From NCBI GenBank assembly GCA_022769845.1, contig JALEIO010000094.1, positions 1 through 28,828 on the forward strand: DNA of 28,828 nucleotides, in the 5' to 3' direction. Below the pieces are notes generated by a model. That model was not told the origin of the DNA. It ran no database searches and saw nothing but the letters and a program-made list of their open reading frames with translations. The translations under genes were made by a program, and so were the position numbers. Shown here one piece after another: positions 1 through 6,516 of the stretch (position 1 is the stretch's first letter; every line of letters starts with the position of its first letter). Origin of the DNA: Oscillospiraceae bacterium (GTDB lineage: Bacteria > Bacillota > Clostridia > UMGS1810).

Positions 1-2
1 CA

Positions 3-557
3 TTATTTAATGTTGTTTACCGAAAACTCTTTATAGATTTCTCCGTTTAAGGTTTTCCACAAAAATTTGCCGTTTTCATAGGTCATATAGCTGTTTTTGG
101 AGCCGCCTTTCGGAATTGACACCGAGCCGGGATTAAGATAAATATGCTCTCCGTCATTTTCGCAGGCGGGAATGTGTGTGTGTCCGCAGAGCAGAATATC
201 ATTTTTATTCAGTCTTGACAAAAATTTTTCGTCCACAAGGTGACCGTGCGTTGCAAAAATTGTGACATTATCTGCGCAAAGGAGCGCGTAATCGGACAGT
301 ATGAAAAAGTCCAGCACCATTTGGTCAACTTCGGTATCACAATTACCGCGAACGCATAGGATATCTTTTTTCAAGGGATTTAAAAGTGCGATTACACTTT
401 TGGGGTTATATTCTCCCGGAAGGTCATTTCTAGGCCCGTGATAGAGTATATCTCCCAAAAGAATTAATCTGTCGGCTTTTTCGGCTTCATATCGCTCAAC
501 AAGGTTTTTGCAATAGAGGTATGAGCCGTGAATATCGGAGGCTATCATTAATTTCAT
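3..557 (-). CDS. yfcE: YfcE/MJ0936-type metallophosphoesterase
   Basis: A small calcineurin-like phosphoesterase of 184 residues, the usual YfcE length. It should hydrolyse phosphodiesters in the cytoplasm using two divalent metals; the physiological substrate of this family is not settled. Visible metal motifs in order are DIHGS (residues 8-12), GDILYHG, GNCD, THGH and GHTH, so the active site looks complete. I chose the ATG at 557 because an AGGA lies about 9 bases upstream. The open frame runs further upstream, but those residues overlap the preceding gene. It follows the penicillin-binding protein gene by only 13 bp, so the two are probably co-transcribed. The family call is firm; the exact substrate is not. 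Confidence 0.9.
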   Translation of the reverse strand: MKLMIASDIHGSYLYCKNLVERYEAEKADRLILLGDILYHGPRNDLPGEYNPKSVIALLNPLKKDILCVRGNCDTEVDQMVLDFFILSDYALLCADNVTIFATHGHLVDEKFLSRLNKNDILLCGHTHIPACENDGEHIYLNPGSVSIPKGGSKNSYMTYENGKFLWKTLNGEIYKEFSVNNIK

Positions 558-570
558 TTTTGTCATTCCT

Positions 571-1989
571 TTATTTAAAAATATTATAATATGATGCGTA
601 AACCTGCCGCGCCGCCGCTGCTGCAAGCGATGACGAGCCGCTGTAAGCAAGAAGAACGGTTACGCACACCTCGGGATTTTCGTACGGCGCGAATGATGTA
701 AACCACGAATGTGTAAGATTGGGGTTTTCGTCGGTTTTTTCGTTTTCGGCTGTTCCTGTTTTGCCGCAGATGTTTTTGCCAAAAATTGCGGCTCCTCCGC
801 CTGTGCCGCTTTCTACCGCGGTTTTCATATTATCTTTTATTATCTGCGCATACTGCGCGTCCAATACCTGTTTTAACATTTTTTGCGAGGTGGTTTTTTC
901 TGTGCCGTCAAGATTGGATTTAACTTTTAATACAAGATACGGCTCGGGCATTTTTCCGTCGTTTGCGATTGCGCACGTTATAAGGTTTAGGTGCATTGGC
1001 GATAAGAGAACCTTATCCTGCCCGATTGACGCAAGTGCGAGAGAATCGTCATACTCAATTTTTTCGGGAAATACCGAGCGTGCAAGATAAAAATCGTGAA
1101 TGTTAAAATCTTTATTCATCATAAAGCTTTCAGACGCTTCGTAAAGTGCGCTCTTTCCCATATCTATTCCTGCAAGCGCAAAATAGACGTTTGAAGAATG
1201 TGCAAATGCGCTTTCAAAGTTAAGGTTTCCGTATGCTTTTGATTTTGCGTTTTTAATGGTTGTGCCGTTTATTTCAATTTTGCCCTTGTCTTCGACGGTA
1301 AATGACGAATGTCCGCTTTTGAGCATTGCCGCGCCGGTTACAATTTTATATGTAGAGCCGGGGGCATAGAGCCCTTGCGTTGCGCGTGTGAGAAACGGAA
1401 AAAGCTTATCATCTGTTGACATTTTATCCCAATTTTTATAAAGATTGTTTTCATTCGGGTCAAAGTCGGGCTTGGACACCATTGCATAAATTTCTCCCGT
1501 TTTGGGATTTGAAACGATAATTGCCCCCTCTTTGTAAGGCGAGAGAATTTCACTGCACCGTTTTTGTAGTCTGTGGTCAACAGTAAGGTACAAATCGCTG
1601 CCTTTAGCTTTTTTATTATTTAAAAAAGAGGCAATTTTTACAACATCATCCGATACGGAGGCGCTGTTTAACGCATTTGTATAACGGTTTTCCAAAAGCG
1701 ACGAGCCACGCTTTTCGGTATAGTATCCGATAAGGTGGCTGTAAAGGTTTTTATATGGATAAACTCTTGTTGCTTTATTCTTTTCGATTTTTGTATAGGC
1801 TAATTTTTCGCCGTTTTTATCGTAAATATCGCCGCGCAAAACGGTGGTTTCGCGCTTTAAGCTTCTGCCGAGGTCTTTTTTTGCATATTCGCTTTTTTTA
1901 TACACTCCTACGGTTGTAAGATATACTGCGAGCGACAGAAACAATGCGCTGAAAAACACCAGCACATAGATGATTTTTTTGTTGTTCAT
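571..1989 (-). CDS. Class B penicillin-binding protein (transpeptidase)
   Basis: A peptidoglycan D,D-transpeptidase that cross-links stem peptides outside the membrane. The 472-residue protein has an N-terminal signal anchor (about residues 5-27), a short dimerisation-like region with the LRGDIYDKNG motif (51-60), and a C-terminal penicillin-binding domain. All three catalytic motifs are present: S212-x-x-K215 (GSTYK), S265-S-N267 and K410-T-G-T413. There is no glycosyltransferase domain, so it is class B. The short N-terminal part resembles the PbpA/FtsI type often paired with an FtsW/RodA protein, but no such partner is in the window. The start is supported by GGAGAA six bases upstream. It sits between trxA and the YfcE gene with short gaps. 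Whether it acts in division or elongation cannot be told. Confidence 0.93.
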   Translation of the reverse strand: MNNKKIIYVLVFFSALFLSLAVYLTTVGVYKKSEYAKKDLGRSLKRETTVLRGDIYDKNGEKLAYTKIEKNKATRVYPYKNLYSHLIGYYTEKRGSSLLENRYTNALNSASVSDDVVKIASFLNNKKAKGSDLYLTVDHRLQKRCSEILSPYKEGAIIVSNPKTGEIYAMVSKPDFDPNENNLYKNWDKMSTDDKLFPFLTRATQGLYAPGSTYKIVTGAAMLKSGHSSFTVEDKGKIEINGTTIKNAKSKAYGNLNFESAFAHSSNVYFALAGIDMGKSALYEASESFMMNKDFNIHDFYLARSVFPEKIEYDDSLALASIGQDKVLLSPMHLNLITCAIANDGKMPEPYLVLKVKSNLDGTEKTTSQKMLKQVLDAQYAQIIKDNMKTAVESGTGGGAAIFGKNICGKTGTAENEKTDENPNLTHSWFTSFAPYENPEVCVTVLLAYSGSSSLAAAAARQVYASYYNIFK

Positions 1990-2007
1990 ACTTTTTCTCC
2001 GAAAAGA

Positions 2008-2328
2008 TTATTTGAGGAGTGCAATTATTTCATCTTTTGGACGCGCGCCTATTACTGTTTCTACTGCTTCGCCGTTTTTAAACACCATAAGAGTGGGGAT
2101 TGTTGCAACTCTAAACTCCATTGCAAGATCGCGGGCTTCGTCAACGTTTAATTTGCACACTACTGCTTCGCCTTCAAGCTCCTCGGCTATTTCGTCGATT
2201 ACCGGAGCAAGCATTTGGCACGGTCCGCACCAATCTGCATAAAAGTCTACAAGAACGGGTTTTGTGCTGTTTATTACTACGTCCTCAAAGTTTTTGCTGT
2301 CTACCATTACCACTGATTTTCCTGCCAT
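2008..2328 (-). CDS. trxA: Thioredoxin
   Basis: A 106-residue cytoplasmic thioredoxin, a general protein-disulfide reductant that is itself reduced by thioredoxin reductase. The active site WCGPC (C34 and C37), the cis-proline loop ATIPT (P78) and the overall length are all canonical. An AGGAG about 9 bases before the ATG supports the start. The gene lies 13 bp downstream of yigZ and 18 bp upstream of the penicillin-binding protein gene, in the same direction, which suggests a shared transcript. No thioredoxin reductase is visible here. Confidence 0.96.
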   Translation of the reverse strand: MAGKSVVMVDSKNFEDVVINSTKPVLVDFYADWCGPCQMLAPVIDEIAEELEGEAVVCKLNVDEARDLAMEFRVATIPTLMVFKNGEAVETVIGARPKDEIIALLK

Positions 2329-2341
2329 TTAAAACAACTCC

Positions 2342-2950
2342 TTAATTATATATTTCTTTGGTTTTTTCAAATTTTACTGCAGTGCCAAATTCGTTTTGTA
2401 TATTTTTTTGCAGCAAATCTGTTTTGTGCTTGGGTGATATTACATTAAGTGTTACATTTTCAAGAAAGGTTTTGTCTTGTACTATAATATTTTCTGTTTT
2501 CAGCATATGCTCTGTTTTATTGATAAGTGCATAGTCGAAGGTAAGCTTTATTACATCGCAGAGTATCATTTTTTTGACGCCTGCTTTTATAAGGCACTCC
2601 TTTGCCGCTTTTGTATATGCGCGGATAAGTCCTCCTGTGCCGAGAAGTATGCCGCCGAAGTATCGCGTTACAACGCACACAACGTCTGTTACGCCTTCGT
2701 TTTCGAGCATTTCAAGTATTGGATAGCCTGCGGTTTTGGATGGCTCACCGTCATCACTGTATTTTTTGCCGCCTGAATTTAAAATGTACGCATATACATT
2801 ATGGCGCGCGTCATAGTGCTTTTTTTTGATTTGAGATACAAAATGAAGCGCGTCCTTTTCATTTGTAACATATGAAATATATGCGATGAACCGAGATTTT
2901 TTTTCGGTTATTTCGCACGTTTCATCATTTATTATTCGGATATAGTCCAT
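2342..2950 (-). CDS. yigZ: YigZ/IMPACT family protein (UPF0029 + DUF1949)
   Basis: A 202-residue member of the conserved YigZ/IMPACT family. The N-terminal domain carries the hallmark motifs YSDDGEPSKTAG and VTRYFGGILLGTGGLIRAY. The C-terminal ferredoxin-fold DUF1949-like part follows from about residue 137. Family members are linked to translation-related regulation in eukaryotes (IMPACT), but the bacterial role is unclear. The AAGGA ahead of the ATG supports the start. Only 21 bp separate it from the repressor gene upstream, with no terminator or recognisable promoter in the gap, so at least part of its transcription may come from the repressor promoter. Confidence 0.92.
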   Translation of the reverse strand: MDYIRIINDETCEITEKKSRFIAYISYVTNEKDALHFVSQIKKKHYDARHNVYAYILNSGGKKYSDDGEPSKTAGYPILEMLENEGVTDVVCVVTRYFGGILLGTGGLIRAYTKAAKECLIKAGVKKMILCDVIKLTFDYALINKTEHMLKTENIIVQDKTFLENVTLNVISPKHKTDLLQKNIQNEFGTAVKFEKTKEIYN

Positions 2951-2971
2951 ATTTTAATCCTTATTTTTTTA

Positions 2972-3619
2972 TTATTCGTCCAAAATTACCGCTATTCCTT
3001 CAATTTTTTCAAATTTTATTTCGGAAATATACATTGGAGGATATGCCGGATTTAACGCGGTAAGCGTATTGCTTTCAAATTTTCGTACATATATTGTGCC
3101 GTTTACTCTAAACACGCCTATATTGCCGCTTGTAATAAAATCAGACTTTTTAGCAAACACAATATCACCGTCGTTATACAGAGGTGACATACTGTTATCG
3201 CACATTTGCACTGCAAAATCACATTCAACAGGCGCGTTGTTTACCAAAATTTCAAGTTCGTGCGCCGTTTTTACATTATCATTTGCTTTAATAAATTTCA
3301 GGGTGCGCATTTTTGAGTTTCGCACTTCCGCGCTTTCTGAATTTGCGCGGCTGCCTGTGCTGTAATCGTCAAAATTAAAATGGTCGCTCAACATTTTCAT
3401 GCTTTGCGCTGATATTTTGTCGGCGTCATCAAATATTACGTCGTTTACATTGCAGCCGAGAACTTTGCAAATTGCCGACAAAGTATCGATTTGCGGACTT
3501 TTTGTTACTCCCCGAAGAATTTTGTTTATTGTGCCGAGAGGTACTCCTGATTTTTTTGAAAGCGCTTCTGATGTAAGACCAAGTTGCTTTTTCTTATTTA
3601 TTATTATTTTTAAATTCAT
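2972..3619 (-). CDS. XRE-family repressor with LexA/CI-like S24 domain
   Basis: A CI-like transcriptional repressor of 215 residues. Residues 1-65 form an XRE helix-turn-helix (QLGLTSEALSKKSGVPLGTI), joined by a linker to a C-terminal S24 domain from about residue 125. The catalytic serine is in place (CDNSMSP, S143). The position that normally carries the catalytic lysine (LexA VKR, lambda CI FKK) reads V-R179-K180-F instead, and I see no Ala-Gly cleavage dipeptide in the linker. RecA-stimulated self-cleavage is therefore doubtful (inference). It is transcribed divergently from the phage-particle genes behind a consensus promoter and palindromic operator, as expected for a prophage master repressor. 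The ATG is preceded by AAAGGA at very short spacing, so initiation may be weak. Confidence 0.9.
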   Translation of the reverse strand: MNLKIIINKKKQLGLTSEALSKKSGVPLGTINKILRGVTKSPQIDTLSAICKVLGCNVNDVIFDDADKISAQSMKMLSDHFNFDDYSTGSRANSESAEVRNSKMRTLKFIKANDNVKTAHELEILVNNAPVECDFAVQMCDNSMSPLYNDGDIVFAKKSDFITSGNIGVFRVNGTIYVRKFESNTLTALNPAYPPMYISEIKFEKIEGIAVILDE

Positions 3620-3695
3620 ATCCTTTACTACTTTCTTTAAAATTTAGTGATATGATGATAATTTTTGATTGATTTTTACAATTTATCATATATAA

Positions 3696-3724
3696 ATTAT
3701 ATCATTTTGAGTTCAAATTGTCAA
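3696..3724 (-). promoter_or_regulatory. Consensus sigma-A promoter of the repressor gene
   Basis: On the minus strand a perfect -35 (TTGACA, 3724-3719) and a perfect -10 (TATAAT, 3701-3696) are separated by exactly 17 bases. The promoter drives the repressor and possibly the yigZ-trxA-pbp-yfcE genes behind it. Its -35 overlaps the left end of the palindromic operator, so autoregulation is likely. Confidence 0.85.
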
Positions 3725-3766
3725 TAATTTTGCTAAAAAATGGCATTTTTCAGCAAAAATCGACAA
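3718..3766. promoter_or_regulatory. Palindromic operator between divergent promoters
   Basis: The core at 3730-3756 is a 27-base inverted repeat with TTGCT at one end, AGCAA at the other, and a single mismatched pair, centred on 3743. It is nested in a wider imperfect repeat running from TTGTC (3718) to GACAA (3766). It lies between the -35 of the leftward repressor promoter and the -35 of the rightward promoter, so a bound repressor dimer or tetramer could control both. A second, weaker inverted repeat (ATATGATGATAA at 3650-3661 and TTATCATATAT at 3683-3693) lies near the repressor transcription start. Confidence 0.7.
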
Positions 3767-3772
3767 AAAATG

Positions 3773-3801
3773 TTGACAAAATGATAAAAAAAGAATAGTA
3801 T
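3773..3801 (+). promoter_or_regulatory. Rightward promoter of the phage-particle locus
   Basis: TTGACA at 3773-3778 is followed after 17 bases by TAGTAT (3796-3801); an overlapping TATAAT lies at 3799-3804 with 20-base spacing. It points toward the activator and structural genes and starts 6 bases past the palindromic operator, the expected place for a repressed early promoter. Confidence 0.7.
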
Positions 3802-3810
3802 AATTTTATA

Positions 3811-3827
3811 ATAACCGTTAACGGTCA
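3811..3827 (+). repeat. 17-bp repeat, copy 1 (ATAACCGTTAACGGTCA)
   Basis: This site sits just after the expected start of the rightward promoter and contains a perfect 12-bp palindrome, ACCGTTAACGGT (3814-3825). A second copy with 15 of 17 bases identical occurs at 3954-3970, just after the next promoter. The placement suggests a shared operator for an unidentified DNA-binding protein. Confidence 0.5.
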
Positions 3828-3897
3828 GTTTTAGCTAAAAAGGTGGTTTTTTCAGTGCCCGGATAAAAAAGTTAAAATTTGCAGAAATTTATTGATT

Positions 3898-3930
3898 TTT
3901 CCGAAATTTCCGATTTTGTTAAGGTATATT
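3898..3930 (+). promoter_or_regulatory. Box-type promoter 1, upstream of the activator gene
   Basis: The 15-base box TTTCCGAAATTTCCG (3898-3912) is followed after exactly 12 bases by a -10-like TATATT (3925-3930). There is no standard -35. The same box with the same 12-base gap occurs at 4711-4743 upstream of the terminase genes. The arrangement fits a promoter read by an activator or by a sigma-like protein, most simply the product of the gene at 4301. Recognition by that product is inference. Confidence 0.65.
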
Positions 3931-3936
3931 GTACTT

Positions 3937-4300
3937 GTAAGACAAAATAAAACATAACCTTTTACGGTCAAATTTGTCTTTGCGGTTTGTTTGGCAGGCT
4001 TTGTTCCGTTTTATTGCAGCTGCGGTTTTTATGCGCAGTTTTCTTTGCAACCGAGATAAGTTTTTCAAGACAAAAAGCATAAGCTTTGCTCAAAAATTAC
4101 AGCCTGATGCCAGTAAGCATAATAAAATCCGAACATAAGTGCAGTTTACTATCTTAAATTTTATCTAATAAAATTTCACATTTATAAATTTTGTAATTAA
4201 TAAAATAAGGTTAATTTTTGCACTTTATTTGGAAAATATTTGAATAATTGAGATTTTATGTTTTGACATTGAAGGGGCTTTACTTTTACGGGGGAGAACT
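3937..4300 (+). other. Long non-coding leader before the activator gene
   Basis: About 360 bases without a convincing gene, although a phage would normally carry early genes here. It contains inverted pieces that could fold: TTTGTCTT (about 3974) with AAGACAAA (about 4067), a small hairpin with CTGCG/CGCAG arms around 4020-4041, and AAAGC/GCTTT arms around 4076-4090. The second 17-bp repeat lies at 3954-3970. The right half (4140-4260) is very AT-rich. A 35-codon frame starting near 4031 lacks a ribosome site. No riboswitch class was recognised. Confidence 0.5.
3954..3970 (+). repeat. 17-bp repeat, copy 2 (ATAACCTTTTACGGTCA)
   Basis: This second copy of the sequence at 3811-3827 differs at two positions. 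It lies about 17 bases downstream of the expected start site of box-type promoter 1, so both copies are in early transcribed regions of the two rightward promoters. Confidence 0.45.
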
Positions 4301-4699
4301 ATGACAAAAAATGAGCTATCACAACTTTACTATTTGAACAGAGAAATCGAGCAGATTTCAAGGCGTATGGCGAGCCTTAGATATCGGGTGAAATTTATTA
4401 AGTCATACACTAACGGAAAATGCGACGACGCGATTGAAAAAGAGGCTGAAAAGCTTACTGATGTTTTGATAAGCCAGCAGCAAAAGTGCTTTGATGAGCA
4501 GCGCCGACTTGAAAATTTTATTAATACGGTTGAATCAAGCGAAATGCGAAGCATTCTTGCTTACCGTTACATAAACGGGCTGTCGTGGCAGCAGGTGGCT
4601 TTCAGTATTGGCGAGCATGATGAGAGCTATGTTCGCAAAAAACACGACGCGTATCTTAAAAAATTGAGAAACAAGGATGACGGAAAAATAGCAATGTAA
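4301..4699 (+). CDS. Sigma-like late transcription activator (ArpU/DUF1492/Xpf type)
   Basis: A 132-residue protein with a charged helical N-terminal half (coiled coil, residues 1-80) and a C-terminal helix-turn-helix resembling sigma factor region 4, around RSILAYRYINGLSWQQVAF and the following recognition helix up to residue 125. Proteins of this kind (ArpU, DUF1492, and Xpf of PBSX) lie just before the small terminase in Firmicutes phages and switch on late genes. The ATG follows a GGGGGAG ribosome site. Identical 15-bp boxes lie upstream of this gene and of the next one, so it probably activates both its own transcription and the particle operon. Regulation is inferred from placement; the family call rests on size, helix-turn-helix and position. 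Confidence 0.8.
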   Translation: MTKNELSQLYYLNREIEQISRRMASLRYRVKFIKSYTNGKCDDAIEKEAEKLTDVLISQQQKCFDEQRRLENFINTVESSEMRSILAYRYINGLSWQQVAFSIGEHDESYVRKKHDAYLKKLRNKDDGKIAM

Positions 4700-4710
4700 A
4701 AATTTGAAAC

Positions 4711-4743
4711 TTTCCGAAATTTCCGTTTTCGGTGGCGTATGAT
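4711..4743 (+). promoter_or_regulatory. Box-type promoter 2, upstream of the terminase genes
   Basis: The box TTTCCGAAATTTCCG (4711-4725) is identical to that at 3898 and again stands 12 bases before a -10-like hexamer, TATGAT (4738-4743). Transcription would start near 4750, giving a leader of roughly 16 bases that includes the AAAGGAGGGG ribosome site of the small terminase. This would be the late promoter of the whole particle operon. Confidence 0.65.
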
Positions 4744-4765
4744 TGAAAAAGGAGGGGAGTTAAAT

Positions 4766-5197
4766 ATGTTTTCGGACGAGGAAATTAAAAAAATAAAGAA
4801 AGATTATAAAAAACTTAAGTCGTATAAAAAATGTGCCGAAAAAAACAATATTTCGGTATATATGGCAAGAAAAATTGCAAAGGGCGGCAAATCGTCTGCA
4901 AAAGGCATCGTTAAAGAAAAGAAGGACAAGGGTGCGAGGCTTTGCAAGGATGAAAAAGGAAAACATCATATGCCGGCAGATGGCGCGATGGACGATTATA
5001 TGGAGAAAAAGCGCAAGGACGCTTTGGATTTTATAGGGAAGTGCCTTGACACTATGTCCAGCGAGGAAAAGCTTACCAACGCGCCGATTAATCAGATTGC
5101 GTCGGCTATGGGGGTTGTGATGGACAAGTTCGCCAAAAAGGACGATGACGACGGCAGGCTCGGCGAAATTTTAAAGGCGGTGGGGAAGATTGAATGA
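4766..5197 (+). CDS. Terminase small subunit
   Basis: A 143-residue small terminase candidate, the DNA-recognition part of the packaging motor. The N-terminus has a helix-turn-helix-like segment (KSYKKCAEKNNISVYMARKI), followed by a basic, lysine-rich middle and an acidic C-terminal helix that would contact the large subunit. It is called mainly from its place directly before the large terminase. I chose the ATG at 4766 because AAAGGAGGGG ends 8 bases before it. An upstream in-frame ATG at 4739 lies before that ribosome site. Its stop overlaps the TTG start of the large subunit by 8 bases, which suggests translational coupling. Whether it recognises a specific pac/cos site or packages host DNA non-specifically is the central open question. 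Confidence 0.75.
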   Translation: MFSDEEIKKIKKDYKKLKSYKKCAEKNNISVYMARKIAKGGKSSAKGIVKEKKDKGARLCKDEKGKHHMPADGAMDDYMEKKRKDALDFIGKCLDTMSSEEKLTNAPINQIASAMGVVMDKFAKKDDDDGRLGEILKAVGKIE

Positions 5198-6422
5198 GAT
5201 TTTCACGCCGCCGCAAAAACAGGTTTTATCGGATTTTAAAAACGGAAGGCTCAAAAGAATTAATCTTTTGGACGGCTCTGTCAGAAGCGGCAAAACGTGG
5301 ATCAGCCTTGTTTTATGGGCGTTATGGGTTGCGACTATGCCCAAAGACGGCGGTTTTTTGATGGTGGGAAAGACGCTCGGGACGCTTAAAAGGAACTGTC
5401 TTGATATGCTGCTCACTCTTGTGGGAAACAAAAATTTTTGCTATTCGCTTTCTAAAAAAGAAGGGATTTTATGCGGCAGACGGGTTTATCTTGAGGGCGC
5501 GAGCGACGCAAGAAGTGAATCGAAAATACGCGGTATGACCCTTTGCGGAGCGTACTGCGATGAGCTTACACTTTTTGATGAGGACTTTTTTACTATGCTT
5601 TTATCGCGTCTTTCGGTTTCGGGAGCTAAACTTTTTGCAACTACAAATCCGGATAATCCAAATCACTGGCTTTACAAAAAATACATTATGCGAAAAAGCG
5701 ATTTGGATTTTAAGCTTTACAAATTTCTCATTGGGCAAAATTCGTTTTTATCGCCCGAATATGTTGAAAATCTTAAAAAGGAATACACCGGAGTTTTTTA
5801 CGAGAGGTTTATTCTCGGCAACTGGGTTGCGGCGGAGGGTGTTATTTACAGGGAATTTGCTGACAATACTGAAAGATTTATTATTGACGGGATTGACCCG
5901 AAGGATATTGCGTTTGCGAGCGTCGGAGTGGATTTTGGCGGCAACAAATCGGCGCACGCGTTTGTGTGCAACGGATATACCAAAAATTTTAACAAGGTTA
6001 TAACGCTGGATGAATTTTACCTTAAGGATAGGATTTCGCCGAGTGAGCTTGAAAAAAAGTTTATTGAGTTTATTTTAAAACAGCAGGAAAGGTACAACGT
6101 TTACGAGGTATACTGTGACAGTGCCGAAACAACGCTGATTGAGGGGTTAAGAATTGCGGCGGCAAAATGCGGGTTGCGTGCCGACATACGGCTTGCTAAA
6201 AAGGGCAAGATTACCGAGAGAATAAGATTTTTTAACAGGCTTATGTCTATGGGAAGATATTTTGTTATGCGGCACTGCAAAAACGTTATTGAGGCGCTGT
6301 GCTCTGCGGTTTGGGATGACAAGAGCATTTCGGACACCCGGCTGGACAACGGATTTTTGAATGTTGACAGTTTAGACGCGTTGGAATATGCGACCGAGAA
6401 GTATTTTGGGGATATAATTTAG
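5190..6422 (+). CDS. terL: Terminase large subunit (ATPase-nuclease)
   Basis: The DNA-packaging motor and cutter, 410 residues. The ATPase half has Walker A GSVRSGKT (29-36), Walker B AYCDE (D124-E125) and coupling motif TTNPDNP (151-157). The RNase H-like nuclease half keeps its acidic residues at D248 (GVDFGG), D310 (VYCDSAE) and D396 (SLDALEY). All key residues are present, so the enzyme looks functional, which argues against decay. It belongs to the PBSX/Terminase_3 type. Translation starts at a TTG at 5190 preceded by GGTGGGG, inside the end of the small-subunit gene. It would act at the portal during packaging. Confidence 0.95.
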   Translation: MNEIFTPPQKQVLSDFKNGRLKRINLLDGSVRSGKTWISLVLWALWVATMPKDGGFLMVGKTLGTLKRNCLDMLLTLVGNKNFCYSLSKKEGILCGRRVYLEGASDARSESKIRGMTLCGAYCDELTLFDEDFFTMLLSRLSVSGAKLFATTNPDNPNHWLYKKYIMRKSDLDFKLYKFLIGQNSFLSPEYVENLKKEYTGVFYERFILGNWVAAEGVIYREFADNTERFIIDGIDPKDIAFASVGVDFGGNKSAHAFVCNGYTKNFNKVITLDEFYLKDRISPSELEKKFIEFILKQQERYNVYEVYCDSAETTLIEGLRIAAAKCGLRADIRLAKKGKITERIRFFNRLMSMGRYFVMRHCKNVIEALCSAVWDDKSISDTRLDNGFLNVDSLDALEYATEKYFGDII

Positions 6423-6516
6423 CTTTGAGCAGTGCAAAAGAGATGTAAAATGCAAAAGGCATTATATATGTAAAATTTAAAAATTATAAGAATAAAAAAG
6501 AAAGGATTGATATTTT

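Noticed and set aside
4031..4138. A 35-codon frame in the leader that could encode a small early protein such as Cro
   Set aside because: There is no ribosome site before its ATG and no helix-turn-helix pattern; the region looks like a structured leader instead.
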